This document shows positions 23,626-32,569 of a stretch of 64,000 nt of DNA, in pieces. The notes under the pieces were generated by a model, which saw nothing but the letters and a program-made list of their open reading frames with translations, was not told where the DNA came from and searched no databases. Position numbers and translations under genes: made by a program. Numbering within the stretch: the first letter of the stretch is position 1; each line of letters opens with the position of its first letter. This DNA comes from Salipiger mucosus DSM 16094 (GTDB lineage: Bacteria; Pseudomonadota; Alphaproteobacteria; Rhodobacterales; Rhodobacteraceae): NCBI RefSeq assembly GCF_000442255.1, contig NZ_KE557275.1, positions 71,232 to 135,231 on the forward strand. Direction: 5' to 3'.

Positions 23626-24876
23626 TCACTCGACGATCTCCGCCGTCTCGAGCACCGCGTGGAACAGGACCTCGGCGCCTGCCGTGGCCCAGTCCTTGGA
23701 AATCTCCTCGGCCTCGTTGTGCGAGAGGCCGTCGACGCAGGGGCACATGACCATCGCGGTCGGCGCCACCTGGTTGATCCAGCAGGCGTCGTGTCCCGCG
23801 CCCGAGATGATGTTGGTGTGGCTGTAGCCCAGCCGGTCGGCCGCGTTCCGGATCGCGGTCACGCAACCTGCGTCGAACTCGACCGGGTCGAAGCCCCCGA
23901 CGTTCTCGAACTCGACGCTCAGCTGCATCTCGTCGCAGATCTTCTGCGCGCCGGCCTTCATCTGGGACACCATCTCCTCGATCACCGCCAGGTCGGGCGA
24001 GCGGAGATCGACGGTGAAGACCGCCTTGCCGGGGATCACGTTGCGCGAATTGGGGAAGACCTCGATATGGCCCGCGGCGCCAACCGCGTGGGGTCCGTGC
24101 GCGACGGCGATCTCGTCCACGAGATCCAGCACCCGCGCCATGCCGAGCCCGGCGTTGCGACGCATGGGCATCGGGGTCGAGCCGGTGTGCGATTCCTTGC
24201 CCGTGATCGTGACCTGCGTCCAGCTCAGGCCCTGGCCATGGGTGACGACGCCGATGTCCTTGCCCTCGGCCTCGAGGATCGGGCCCTGCTCGATGTGCAG
24301 CTCGAAGAAGGCGTGCATCTTGCGCGCGCCGACCTCTTCCTCGCCCTTCCAGCCGATGCGGTTCAGCTCGTCCTCGAAGCGCTTGCCCTCGGCATCGACC
24401 CGGTCGTAGGCCCAGTCCTGCGCATGGACGCCCGCGAAGACGCCCGACGCCAGCATGGCCGGGGCAAAGCGGGTGCCCTCCTCGTTCGTCCAGTTGGTGA
24501 CGACGATGGGATGCTTGGTGCGGATGTCCATGTCGTTGAGCGAGCGGATGACCTCCAGCGCGCCCAGCACACCGAGCACGCCGTCGTACTTGCCGCCGGT
24601 GGGCTGGGTGTCGAGGTGGCTGCCAACGTAGACGGGCAGCGCGTCCGGGTCGGTGCCCTCACGCCGCGCGAACATGTTGCCCATGGTGTCGAGCCCCATG
24701 GTGCAGCCCGCGGCCTCGCACCAGCTCTGGAAGAGCGCGCGGCCCTCGGCATCGGCATCGGTCAGCGTCTGGCGGTTGTTGCCGCCGGCCACGCCGGGAC
24801 CGATCTTTGCCATTTCCATCAGGCTGTCCCACAGCCGGTCGCCGTCGATCCGGAGATTCTCGCCCGGTGCCGCCAT
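23626..24876 (-). CDS. Zn-dependent hydrolase, probable beta-ureidopropionase
   Basis: This 416-aa M20-family amidase has the two-metal signature of N-carbamoyl-amino-acid hydrolases: GSHLDTQPTGGKYDG, TNWTNEEGTRF with the EE pair, HIEQGPILE, and a late SGAGHDACW. The same fold serves allantoate amidohydrolase and N-carbamoyl-L-amino-acid hydrolase. Its place next to hydA, preA and preT makes it the third enzyme of reductive pyrimidine degradation, releasing beta-alanine (or beta-aminoisobutyrate), CO2 and ammonia. The ATG is preceded by AAAGGG. A RutR-like operator lies 57 bases upstream. Confidence 0.9.
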   Translation of the reverse strand: MAAPGENLRIDGDRLWDSLMEMAKIGPGVAGGNNRQTLTDADAEGRALFQSWCEAAGCTMGLDTMGNMFARREGTDPDALPVYVGSHLDTQPTGGKYDGVLGVLGALEVIRSLNDMDIRTKHPIVVTNWTNEEGTRFAPAMLASGVFAGVHAQDWAYDRVDAEGKRFEDELNRIGWKGEEEVGARKMHAFFELHIEQGPILEAEGKDIGVVTHGQGLSWTQVTITGKESHTGSTPMPMRRNAGLGMARVLDLVDEIAVAHGPHAVGAAGHIEVFPNSRNVIPGKAVFTVDLRSPDLAVIEEMVSQMKAGAQKICDEMQLSVEFENVGGFDPVEFDAGCVTAIRNAADRLGYSHTNIISGAGHDACWINQVAPTAMVMCPCVDGLSHNEAEEISKDWATAGAEVLFHAVLETAEIVE

Positions 24877-24933
24877 CCCTTTGCCCCCTGTTGTCGGCTT
24901 GTACGGCGCGACGATCGCGCCTTGCGCCGGTTT

Positions 24934-24949
24934 TTTACCATTTGGTAAA
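24934..24949. promoter_or_regulatory. RutR-like operator between rutR and the hydrolase-hydA operon
   Basis: TTTACCATTTGGTAAA is a perfect inverted repeat with 7-base arms and a 2-base spacer. The core ACCA-NN-TGGT is the same as in the E. coli RutR box TTGACCANNTGGTCAA. It lies in the divergent region between the Zn hydrolase (start 24876, minus) and rutR (start 25063, plus), so one site can control both. A near-identical copy lies before preT at 28446-28461. Confidence 0.8.
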
Positions 24950-25062
24950 GGCACGATTGCAACGGGTCGGGAAGCTGTCAAGAATTGACCGCGCAACCGG
25001 GCCGGAGACATGCCCGCAATTCCGGCGAGGCTGCACGGAAAATCGGCAGAGGGTGGAGGACC

Positions 25063-25683
25063 ATGGGCGCCAACACGGAGAAGAAACCGAGTCGGATCCA
25101 GCTGAAGAACCGCAAGCGGATCATGGACGCCGCGCTCGACGTCTTTTCGCAGCACGGCTACCGCGGCGCGACGCTGGACCAGATCGCCGAGGCGGCGGGC
25201 ATGTCGAAGCCGAACCTCATCTACTACTTCGACGGCAAGGAGGCGATCCACGTCGCGCTGCTCAACGCGCTCATGGAGGAATGGCTGGACCCGCTGATCG
25301 AGATGAAGGCCGAGGGCGATCCGATGACGGAAATCCTCGGCTACGTGCGCCGCAAGATGGAGATGAGCCACCGGTATCCGCGCGAGAGCCGGCTGTTCGC
25401 GGGCGAGATCATACAGGGCGCCCCGCGCATGAAGCCGCACCTCGAACGCCGGCTGAAGCCGCTCTTCGACGAGAAATGCGCGCTGATCGAAAGCTGGATG
25501 AAGGCCGGGCGCATCGCGCGGATGGACCCGAGACACCTCATCCTGACGATCTGGGCCGTGACGCAGCACTACGCGGATTTCGACGCCCAGCTTCGCGTGC
25601 TACTGCCCGAGGGCGACGGCGCCGACGCCCATGTCGAGACGATGTTCCGCAGGCTTCTGACGCCGGAACCAACGAAGCGTTGA
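25063..25683 (+). CDS. rutR: RutR-like TetR regulator of pyrimidine catabolism
   Basis: This 206-aa TetR-family protein resembles E. coli RutR along its whole length. Shared stretches include the helix-turn-helix QIAEAAGMSKPNLIYYF, YPRESRLFAGEIIQGAP in the middle and IWAVTQHYADF near the C terminus. RutR senses uracil or thymine and controls pyrimidine use. Here it sits in the middle of a reductive (PreTA/HydA) pathway, not beside rut genes. The ATG at 25063 has a GGTGGAGG ribosome binding site; a TTG at 24985 would add 26 residues and is less likely. Two matching palindromes nearby support its role. Confidence 0.92.
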   Translation: MGANTEKKPSRIQLKNRKRIMDAALDVFSQHGYRGATLDQIAEAAGMSKPNLIYYFDGKEAIHVALLNALMEEWLDPLIEMKAEGDPMTEILGYVRRKMEMSHRYPRESRLFAGEIIQGAPRMKPHLERRLKPLFDEKCALIESWMKAGRIARMDPRHLILTIWAVTQHYADFDAQLRVLLPEGDGADAHVETMFRRLLTPEPTKR

Positions 25684-25742
25684 CCGGAATCGCCCAAGGC
25701 AGCGCGGATGCAACACCATCCGCGCCTTCGCGTGCCTTGGCC

Positions 25743-27047
25743 TCACTCCGCCGCGGTGCGCCGCATCGGGTTGTTGGGATGCGTCGTCCAGTCGCCGAAT
25801 TCCGCCGGCACCACGGTGCCGGTCCGCTCGTCCGTCGCGCCGGCTTCGACCCGCTCCATGGTGATGCAGTCCTCTACCGGGCAGACGTTGACGCAGAGGT
25901 TGCAGGCCACGCATTCGTCGTCCTTGACGGTGAAGACCCGGTCCTCGGACATGTCGATCGCCTGGTGCGAGGTATCCTCGCAGGCGGCATAGCAGCGACC
26001 GCACTTGATGCAGGCGTCCTGGTCGATCCGGGCCTTGGTGACGTAGTTGAGGTTCAGGTTCTGCCAGTCGCTGACGTTGGGCACCGCGCGGCCCACGAGG
26101 TCGTCGAGCGTCATGCCCTTGTCGTCGAGATACTGCGACAGTCCCGAGATCATTTCCTGCACCACCTTGAACCCGTAGGTCATGGCCGCCGTGCAGACCT
26201 GCACGTTGCCCGCCCCGAGCGCGAGGAACTCCGCCGCGTCCTTCCAGGTGGTGACGCCGCCGATGCCCGAGATCGGCAGCCCCGGCATCTCCGGGTCGCG
26301 GGCGATCTCGGCCACCATGTTCAGCGCGATGGGCTTGACCGCCGGGCCGCAGTAGCCGCCGTGCGCGCCTTTTCCGTCGATCGTCGGTTCGGGCGCGAAG
26401 AGATCGAGGTCGACCGAGGTGATCGAGTTGATCGTGTTGATGAGGCTCACCGCGTCGGCTCCGCCCTCGAAGGCCGCCATGGCCGGCTTGCGGATATCGG
26501 TAATATTGGGCGTCAGCTTCACGATGCAGGGCAGGTTGGAATACTGCTTCACCCAGCGCGTGACCATGGTGATGTACTCGGGCACCTGCCCCACGGCCGA
26601 GCCCATGCCGCGCTCGCTCATGCCGTGCGGACAGCCGAAATTCAGCTCCACCCCGTCGGCGCCGGTCTCCTCGACCAGCGGCAGGATCGTCTTCCAGGCC
26701 TCCTCGGTGCAGGGCACCATGAGCGAGACGATCACCGCGCGGTCCGGGTAGTCGCGCTTGACCGCCGCGATCTCGCGCAGGTTCACCTCGAGCGGCCGGT
26801 CGGTGATGAGCTCGATGTTGTTGAGCCCCAGGAGCTGCCGGTCCGCGCCCCAGACCGCGCCGTAGCGCGGACCGTTGACGTTGACGACCGGCGGGCCTTC
26901 CTCGCCCAGGGTCTTCCAGACGACGCCGCCCCAGCCGGCCTCGAAGGCGCGGCGGACATTGTATTCCTTGTCCGTCGGCGGCGCCGAGGCGAGCCAGAAC
27001 GGGTTGGGCGAGGTAATGCCCACGAAGTTGGTGGTCAGGTCTGCCAT
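25743..27047 (-). CDS. preA: NAD-dependent dihydropyrimidine dehydrogenase subunit PreA
   Basis: This 434-aa protein is the catalytic FMN subunit that reduces uracil and thymine. An N-terminal dihydroorotate-dehydrogenase-like barrel (about residues 1-310) contains the pyrimidine-binding NFGCPHG segment, with the active-site cysteine in GAHGGYCGPAVKP. A C-terminal ferredoxin domain carries two [4Fe-4S] sets (CIKCGRCYAAC and CVACNLCVNVC). It works with PreT, encoded 23 bases upstream. The stop is 60 bases from the convergent rutR stop. Confidence 0.95.
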   Translation of the reverse strand: MADLTTNFVGITSPNPFWLASAPPTDKEYNVRRAFEAGWGGVVWKTLGEEGPPVVNVNGPRYGAVWGADRQLLGLNNIELITDRPLEVNLREIAAVKRDYPDRAVIVSLMVPCTEEAWKTILPLVEETGADGVELNFGCPHGMSERGMGSAVGQVPEYITMVTRWVKQYSNLPCIVKLTPNITDIRKPAMAAFEGGADAVSLINTINSITSVDLDLFAPEPTIDGKGAHGGYCGPAVKPIALNMVAEIARDPEMPGLPISGIGGVTTWKDAAEFLALGAGNVQVCTAAMTYGFKVVQEMISGLSQYLDDKGMTLDDLVGRAVPNVSDWQNLNLNYVTKARIDQDACIKCGRCYAACEDTSHQAIDMSEDRVFTVKDDECVACNLCVNVCPVEDCITMERVEAGATDERTGTVVPAEFGDWTTHPNNPMRRTAAE

Positions 27048-27070
27048 GTCGTGTCCTCCTCGTCCGGGCC

Positions 27071-28393
27071 TCAGCCCATCAGCCGCGCGTGAATGTCTTC
27101 GGCCGCGTCGCGCCCTTCGGCCACGGCGGTCACCGTCAGGTCGTCCCCCCCGGCGGCACAGTCGCCGCCGGCCCAGACGCCATCGACGGTGGTGCGCCCG
27201 GCGCCGCTGACCGCGATCTTGCGGCCGGAGAGCTCGGGCAGCCCCTCGCCCACCAGCGTCTGGCCGATGGCGCGGAAGACCTGGTCGGCGGGTAGCCGGA
27301 ACCGCTCGCCCGTGGGGGCGAGGTCGTCGTCGGTAAACTCGAACTCGACCTCGCGGACCGTGCCGTTGCCGTGCACGGCCACCGGCGAGGCACCGCAGAT
27401 GATATGCACGCCCTTCGAGGCCGCGAGATCCTGCTCGTAGCGGCTGGCCGCCATGCGCTCGCGCGAGCGGCGGTAGACCAGCGTCACGTTCATCGCCCCA
27501 AGAAGGCGCGACTGCACCGCCGCGTCGATGGCGGTCATCCCGCCGCCGATCACGACCACGTCGCGCCCCACCGGCAGCGCCGCGAGGTCCGAAACCTGCC
27601 GCAGGTCCGCGATGAAGTCGACCGCGTCGGTCACGCCCTCGCGGTCGTCGCCGCTGACACCCAGCGCGTTCACACCGCCAAGACCCATGCCGAGGAAGAC
27701 CGCGTCATGCGCCTCGCGCAGGCCGTCGAGCGTGATGTCGCGGCCCAGCACCTGCCCCTCGCGCAGGGTGATGCCGCCGATCTGCATGAGCCAGTCGACC
27801 TCGCGGGCGGCGAAATCCTCGGTGCTCTTGTAGGCGGCGATGCCGTATTCGTTGAGCCCGCCCGGCTTGGGGCGCGCCTCGTAGATCGTCACCTCGTGGC
27901 CCTTCATGGCCAACCGGTGCGCGCAGGCCAGCCCCGCCGGGCCCGCGCCCACGACCGCGATGCGCTTGCCCGTGGGCGCCGCGCGCATGAAGGGATGCAC
28001 GCCCTTCGCCATCACCGTGTCAGTCGCGTAGCGCTGCAGCCGCCCGATCTCGACCGGCTTGCCCTCGGCCGTCTCGCGCACGCAGACCTCCTCGCAGAGC
28101 GTCTCGGTCGGGCAGACGCGGGCGCACATACCCCCGAGGATGTTCTGCTCGAGGATGGTGCGTGCCGCCGCTTCCGGCATGCCGGTCGAGATCTGGCGAA
28201 TGAAGAGCGGGATGTCGATGTCCGTCGGACAGGCCGTGACGCAGGGCGCGTCGTGGCAGAAGTAGCAGCGATCCGCCGCGACATGGGCCTCGTGCCCGTC
28301 AAGCGGCGGATGAAGGTCCGAGAACCCCGCCGCGATCAGTTCCCCGTCGAGCCGTCCCGGCTTGATGCCCGGGGCCAGAGCCTTTGCGTCCAT
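27071..28393 (-). CDS. preT: Dihydropyrimidine dehydrogenase electron-transfer subunit PreT
   Basis: This 440-aa FAD/NAD(P)-binding protein takes electrons from NADH and hands them to PreA. The N terminus holds a cysteine-rich cluster domain (CYFCHDAPCVTACP and CARVCPTETLCEEVC). The FAD-binding GAGPAGLACAHRLAMKG comes next, then a second dinucleotide site (VIGGGMTAIDAAVQSRLLGA) with the glutamate-synthase-beta architecture. The ATG at 28393 was chosen because the longer frame would run through the RutR-like operator at 28446-28461. It heads the preTA operon. Confidence 0.94.
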   Translation of the reverse strand: MDAKALAPGIKPGRLDGELIAAGFSDLHPPLDGHEAHVAADRCYFCHDAPCVTACPTDIDIPLFIRQISTGMPEAAARTILEQNILGGMCARVCPTETLCEEVCVRETAEGKPVEIGRLQRYATDTVMAKGVHPFMRAAPTGKRIAVVGAGPAGLACAHRLAMKGHEVTIYEARPKPGGLNEYGIAAYKSTEDFAAREVDWLMQIGGITLREGQVLGRDITLDGLREAHDAVFLGMGLGGVNALGVSGDDREGVTDAVDFIADLRQVSDLAALPVGRDVVVIGGGMTAIDAAVQSRLLGAMNVTLVYRRSRERMAASRYEQDLAASKGVHIICGASPVAVHGNGTVREVEFEFTDDDLAPTGERFRLPADQVFRAIGQTLVGEGLPELSGRKIAVSGAGRTTVDGVWAGGDCAAGGDDLTVTAVAEGRDAAEDIHARLMG

Positions 28394-28445
28394 CGGTCGC
28401 CTCCCGCTGCCTGCGCTTTCGAAAAGGCTTCCACAGGTCGATTTT

Positions 28446-28461
28446 TTTATCAACTGGTAAA
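28446..28461. promoter_or_regulatory. RutR-like operator before preT
   Basis: TTTATCAACTGGTAAA differs from a perfect 7-2-7 palindrome at one position and from the rutR-proximal copy at three. The core reads (A/T)CA-NN-TGGT. It lies 53 bases upstream of the preT ATG, in an AT-rich stretch expected to hold the promoter. Together with the copy at 24934 it marks the two main promoters of the pyrimidine locus. Confidence 0.72.
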
Positions 28462-28511
28462 ATATCTGGAGGCGCGATCAGCGCGAGGCGGTGCTGAAAA
28501 AGCATGCAACG

Positions 28512-28540
28512 AAAAAGGCCACGCCCGAGGGCGTGGCCTT
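28512..28540 (-). terminator. Rho-independent terminator of rpsD
   Basis: On the minus strand a 9-bp stem GGCCACGCC/GGCGTGGCC with a 4-base loop is followed by TTTTT (complement of 28512-28516). It lies about 25 bases past the rpsD stop. On the plus strand it ends in TTT only. Confidence 0.88.
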
Positions 28541-28565
28541 TCGCATCGGATGGCGCGGAACCGGA

Positions 28566-29186
28566 TCAGTTCTGCGCGTAGAATTCGATGACGAGGTTCG
28601 GTTCCATCTGCACCGCGAAGGGCACGTCGGCCAGGCTGGGCGTGCGCACGAAGGTCGCGGTCATCTTGGAGTGGTCGGCCTCGAGGTAGTCGGGCACGTC
28701 GCGCTCGGGCAGCTGGGTGGCCTCGATGACCGACGCCAGTTGCTTGGACTTCTCGCGAACCTCGATGACGTCGCCTTCCTTCACGCGGTAGGAGGGGATG
28801 TTCACCTTCTTGCCGTTCACCAGCACGTGGCCGTGGTTCACGAACTGACGCGCCGCGAAGACGGTCGGCACGAACTTGGCACGGTAGACGACGGCGTCGA
28901 GACGGCGCTCGAGCAGGCCGATGAGCAGCTCACCGGTGTCGCCCTTGATCCGCTCGGCTTCGGCAAAGATGCGGCGGAACTGCTTTTCGGTCAGGTCGCC
29001 GTAGTGGCCCTTGAGCTTCTGCTTGGCGCGAAGCTGCAGGCCGAAGTCGGACATCTTGCCCTTGCGGCGCTGGCCGTGCTGGCCGGGCGCGTACTCGCGG
29101 CGGTTGACCGGGGACTTCGGACGGCCCCAGATGTTTTCGCCCATGCGGCGGTCGATCTTGTACTTGGCAGACGTGCGTTTGGTCAC
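28566..29186 (-). CDS. rpsD: 30S ribosomal protein S4
   Basis: This 206-aa primary 16S rRNA-binding protein has the N-terminal [21 protein letters not shown] typical of alphaproteobacterial S4 and an S4 RNA-binding domain (about residues 95-160, [14 protein letters not shown] then [18 protein letters not shown]). The start is GTG at 29186 with an AAGGAGA ribosome binding site, giving the length seen in relatives. It stands alone, outside the alpha operon, as is usual in this group, with its own terminator. Confidence 0.97.
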   Translation of the reverse strand: MTKRTSAKYKIDRRMGENIWGRPKSPVNRREYAPGQHGQRRKGKMSDFGLQLRAKQKLKGHYGDLTEKQFRRIFAEAERIKGDTGELLIGLLERRLDAVVYRAKFVPTVFAARQFVNHGHVLVNGKKVNIPSYRVKEGDVIEVREKSKQLASVIEATQLPERDVPDYLEADHSKMTATFVRTPSLADVPFAVQMEPNLVIEFYAQN

Positions 29187-29455
29187 GGCTGATCTCCTTC
29201 GTTCAGGTTTCGAAGGGCGTTGTCCTCTCCCCGGACCGGACCCCCGGCTGCCCGGATTGACAGGCATCCCCTTGCGGGGGCCACCAACACCAGTGAAGGC
29301 GCGCTTATATGCGCATGCCGCGTGGAGTCAACCGCGCAGTGCCATACGGGGGATTTACGTCGAATGCCGTCTTTTACGCGGGCTTAAGCGGGGCGGGGCA
29401 CTGTGCCGGCGTGGCGACTTTGCAGGCCACGGCACGGATCAGGGAATCGGCTTCG

Positions 29456-30262
29456 ATGACACTTGCCCGCAACGCGCTCGAGGCGGCGCTGGAAACCCGC
29501 GACGACGGCACGCTCGACATGGTGCGCCAGGCGATCCGGCACCGGCAGGTGATGCTCGCCTTCCAGCCCGTCGTGCAGGCCGCCGATACCACGCGGGTGG
29601 CCTTTCACGAGGCGATGGTGCGCGTGCTGGACGAGACCGGGCGCATCATCCCCGCGCGCGACTTCATCATGGCTGTGGAGGAGACGGAGGCAGGGCGCGA
29701 GCTTGATTGCATCGCGCTGGAACAGGGGCTTGCCGAACTGGCGCGGCAGCCCGGCCTGCGGCTGGCCGTCAACATGTCGGCCCGCTCCATCGGCTATGGC
29801 CGCTGGATGCAGGTCCTTCTGCGCGGGCTGGACAGCGCGCCGACGATCGGCGAACGCCTCATCCTCGAGATCACCGAATCCTCGGCCATGCTGGTGCCCG
29901 AGCTGGTCAGCGGCTTCATGACCGACCTGCAACGCCGCGGCATCACCTTCGCCATGGACGATTGCGGCGCCGGCCAGACGGCGCTGCGCCACATGCGCGG
30001 CTTCAGCTTCGACATCATGAAGATCGACGGCCAGTTCGCCCGCGGCATCGCGCGCGACCCGGACAACCAGGTGCTGACCCGTGCCCTAGTCGCCATCGCC
30101 GATGAGTTCGACATGTTCACCGTGGCCGAATCGGTCGAACGGGCCGAGGACGCGCAATGCCTCGTCGCGCTGGGGGTCGACTGCATGCAGGGCTACTACT
30201 TCGGCGCCCCCACCGTCAGCCCGCCGTGGCGCAACACGGGGACGACCCGCGCCACCGCCTGA
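29456..30262 (+). CDS. Stand-alone EAL-domain protein (c-di-GMP phosphodiesterase-like)
   Basis: This 268-aa protein is almost only an EAL domain. The name motif reads HEAMVR in place of EALLR, but the glutamate is kept. The other metal and catalytic motifs are present: VNMSARS, EITESS, DDCGAG, KIDGQF, AESVE (usually AEGVE) and QGYYFG. Activity on cyclic di-GMP is therefore plausible but not certain. There is no GGDEF, PAS or membrane segment, so it is cytoplasmic. The frame is open upstream; this ATG gives a start just before the domain. The 269-base gap upstream (29187-29455) holds only the rpsD promoter side and nothing recognisable. Confidence 0.82.
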   Translation: MTLARNALEAALETRDDGTLDMVRQAIRHRQVMLAFQPVVQAADTTRVAFHEAMVRVLDETGRIIPARDFIMAVEETEAGRELDCIALEQGLAELARQPGLRLAVNMSARSIGYGRWMQVLLRGLDSAPTIGERLILEITESSAMLVPELVSGFMTDLQRRGITFAMDDCGAGQTALRHMRGFSFDIMKIDGQFARGIARDPDNQVLTRALVAIADEFDMFTVAESVERAEDAQCLVALGVDCMQGYYFGAPTVSPPWRNTGTTRATA

Positions 30263-30435
30263 CCGGCGGCCAGCCGCGGCATATTCGAAAAACCGCGAAA
30301 AATCGGTGACGACACCCTGTCCAGTGCCTCCGGGCCAAGTTATCAAATAGTCACGGACACAACGCGGGCGCCTTCGGCTGGTCAAGTCGACGGTCGGAGC
30401 ACCTGCCGGTATGCTCTGCTTGGAGGACATTTTTC

Positions 30436-31611
30436 ATGACCAACGTCGTCATCGCATCCGCCGCGCGCACCGCCGTGGGCAGCTTCAGCGGCGCCTTCGC
30501 CTCAACCCCCGCGCACGACCTGGGCGCCGCCGTTCTCGAGGCGCTCGTTGCGCGCGCCGGCATCGAGAAGGGCGAGGTCAGCGAGACCATCCTCGGCCAG
30601 GTGCTGACCGCCGCGCAGGGCCAGAACCCGGCGCGCCAGGCGCATATCAACGCCGGCCTGCCCAAGGAAAGCGCGGCCTGGGGCATCAACCAGGTCTGCG
30701 GCTCGGGCCTGCGGACCGTGGCACTCGGCGCGCAGCACATCCTGCTGGGAGACGCCGACATCATCTGCGCCGGCGGCCAGGAGAACATGTCGATGAGCCC
30801 CCACGCGCAGAACCTGCGCATGGGCCACAAGATGGGCGACGTGAAATACATCGACACGATGATCCGCGACGGCCTCTGGGACGCCTTCAACGGCTACCAC
30901 ATGGGTCAGACCGCCGAGAACGTCGCCGACCAGTGGCAGATCACCCGCGAGCAGCAGGACGAGTTCGCCCTGGCCTCGCAGAACAAGGCCGAGGCGGCGC
31001 AGAACGCCGGACGGTTCGATGACGAGGTGATCCCCTTCACCGTCAAGACCCGCAAGGGCGAGACCGTCGTCGACAAGGACGAGTACATCCGCCACGGCGC
31101 CACCATCGAGAACATGCAGAAGCTGCGCCCGGCCTTCACCAAGGACGGCTCGGTCACCGCGGGCAACGCCTCGGGGATCAACGACGGCGCCGCCGGCGTG
31201 CTGCTGATGACCGCCGAGAACGCCGAGAAGCGCGGCATCGAGCCGCTGGCGCGCATCGCGTCCTACGCGACCGCCGGTCTCGATCCGTCGATCATGGGCA
31301 CCGGCCCCATCCCCGCCTCGCGCAAGGCCCTGGACAAGGCCGGCTGGAAGGTCGAGGATCTCGACCTCGTCGAGGCGAACGAGGCCTTCGCGGCACAGGC
31401 CTGCGCCGTGAACAAGGACATGGGCTGGGATCCCTCGATCGTGAACGTGAACGGCGGCGCCATCGCCATCGGCCACCCGATCGGCGCCTCGGGCGCGCGG
31501 GTCCTGAACACGCTGCTCTTCGAGATGAAGCGCCGCGACGCCAAGAAGGGCCTTGCCACGCTGTGCATCGGCGGCGGCATGGGCGTGGCGCTCTGCGTCG
31601 AGCGCGACTGA
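30436..31611 (+). CDS. phaA: Acetyl-CoA C-acetyltransferase (beta-ketothiolase)
   Basis: This 391-aa thiolase condenses two acetyl-CoA to acetoacetyl-CoA, the first step of PHB synthesis, or runs backwards in degradation. The nucleophile is Cys88 in NQVCGSG. The other active-site residues are His347 in GHPIGASG and Cys377 in CIGGGMG. Length and sequence are those of biosynthetic PhaA thiolases. A patatin gene and the acetoacetyl-CoA reductase phaB follow on the same strand. An RBS GGAGGA precedes the ATG. Confidence 0.95.
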   Translation: MTNVVIASAARTAVGSFSGAFASTPAHDLGAAVLEALVARAGIEKGEVSETILGQVLTAAQGQNPARQAHINAGLPKESAAWGINQVCGSGLRTVALGAQHILLGDADIICAGGQENMSMSPHAQNLRMGHKMGDVKYIDTMIRDGLWDAFNGYHMGQTAENVADQWQITREQQDEFALASQNKAEAAQNAGRFDDEVIPFTVKTRKGETVVDKDEYIRHGATIENMQKLRPAFTKDGSVTAGNASGINDGAAGVLLMTAENAEKRGIEPLARIASYATAGLDPSIMGTGPIPASRKALDKAGWKVEDLDLVEANEAFAAQACAVNKDMGWDPSIVNVNGGAIAIGHPIGASGARVLNTLLFEMKRRDAKKGLATLCIGGGMGVALCVERD

Positions 31612-31645
31612 GCGCAGGCGGGCCCCTCGGGGCCCGCTCCCCCTC

Positions 31646-32485
31646 ATGAGAGAGATCCCCAGAGACCCCGACCAGATCGTCTTTTCCGGCGGCGGCCTGC
31701 GCTGCTTCTGGCAGGGCGGCGTGATGACGACGCTCTGCAGGGAATGGCCCCTGAAACCCAAGCGCGTCACCGGCGTCAGCGGCGGCGCGCTCGCCGCGGC
31801 GGCCTTCCTCACCGGGCGCGAGAAACGCCTGCTGGACGAGATGTGCGCCGCCTTCGAAGAGCGGGATTCGAACCTCGACCTCTTCGCCGCGGACAAGAAC
31901 GGCATCACGCCCCACCAGGAGCTCTACTGCGAGGTGGTGAGCCGCGTGATCGACGACGAGGCGGCCCGCATCATCGCCGAAGGGCCGCAGCTGCAGATCC
32001 TGATCGCGCATCCGCCCGACACCGGGCTCCCCACGCTGACCGGCACAGCGATGACGGTGGCCTACGAGGCCGAACTTCACACCGTGAACTCGCCGCATTT
32101 CGACTGGGCCGAGAAGATTGGCCTGACCTCGAAGCTGGTCGATGCCAACGCCGCCGCCCGCGAGGGGCAGCTGGTCGAGCTGATCTCGGCCGCAGCGGTG
32201 ATCCCGCCCGTCTTCGAGCCGCCCCTCTGGGAGGATCGGCGCGTGGTGGACGGCGGCATGGCCGATCAGGCGCCGCTGCCCGATCCGGACGAGGGCGACA
32301 CGCTCGTGCTGCTGACCCGCGACTACAAGCGTGTGCCGGACGTCTCCGGGCGCTGCTACGTTCATCCCTCGGAGGAGACGGTGGCCGACAAGATCGACTT
32401 CACCGATCCGCAGAAGCTGCGCGACACCTGGGCACAGGGTGAACGTGATGCGCAGCGTTGGCTTGACGCCGGGGGAACGACGTGA
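31646..32485 (+). CDS. Patatin-like phospholipase, between phaA and phaB
   Basis: This 279-aa hydrolase has the patatin elements: an oxyanion loop FSGGGLRCFW at residues 13-22, a nucleophile elbow GVSGG with Ser45, and catalytic Asp202 in VDGG. No signal peptide or membrane helix is visible, so it should act in the cytoplasm. Patatins are lipid acyl hydrolases. Its place between the two PHB-precursor genes suggests a link to PHB granule lipids or polyester turnover, which is inference. Only 34 bases separate it from phaA. Confidence 0.88.
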   Translation: MREIPRDPDQIVFSGGGLRCFWQGGVMTTLCREWPLKPKRVTGVSGGALAAAAFLTGREKRLLDEMCAAFEERDSNLDLFAADKNGITPHQELYCEVVSRVIDDEAARIIAEGPQLQILIAHPPDTGLPTLTGTAMTVAYEAELHTVNSPHFDWAEKIGLTSKLVDANAAAREGQLVELISAAAVIPPVFEPPLWEDRRVVDGGMADQAPLPDPDEGDTLVLLTRDYKRVPDVSGRCYVHPSEETVADKIDFTDPQKLRDTWAQGERDAQRWLDAGGTT

Positions 32486-32569
32486 TCTGCGTGAGCGCAA
32501 TAAAGTTGCGTATCATCGTGTAAAATTTTAGGAATCCGTTACATATCACAGGCCAGATCGGAGGAAAGC

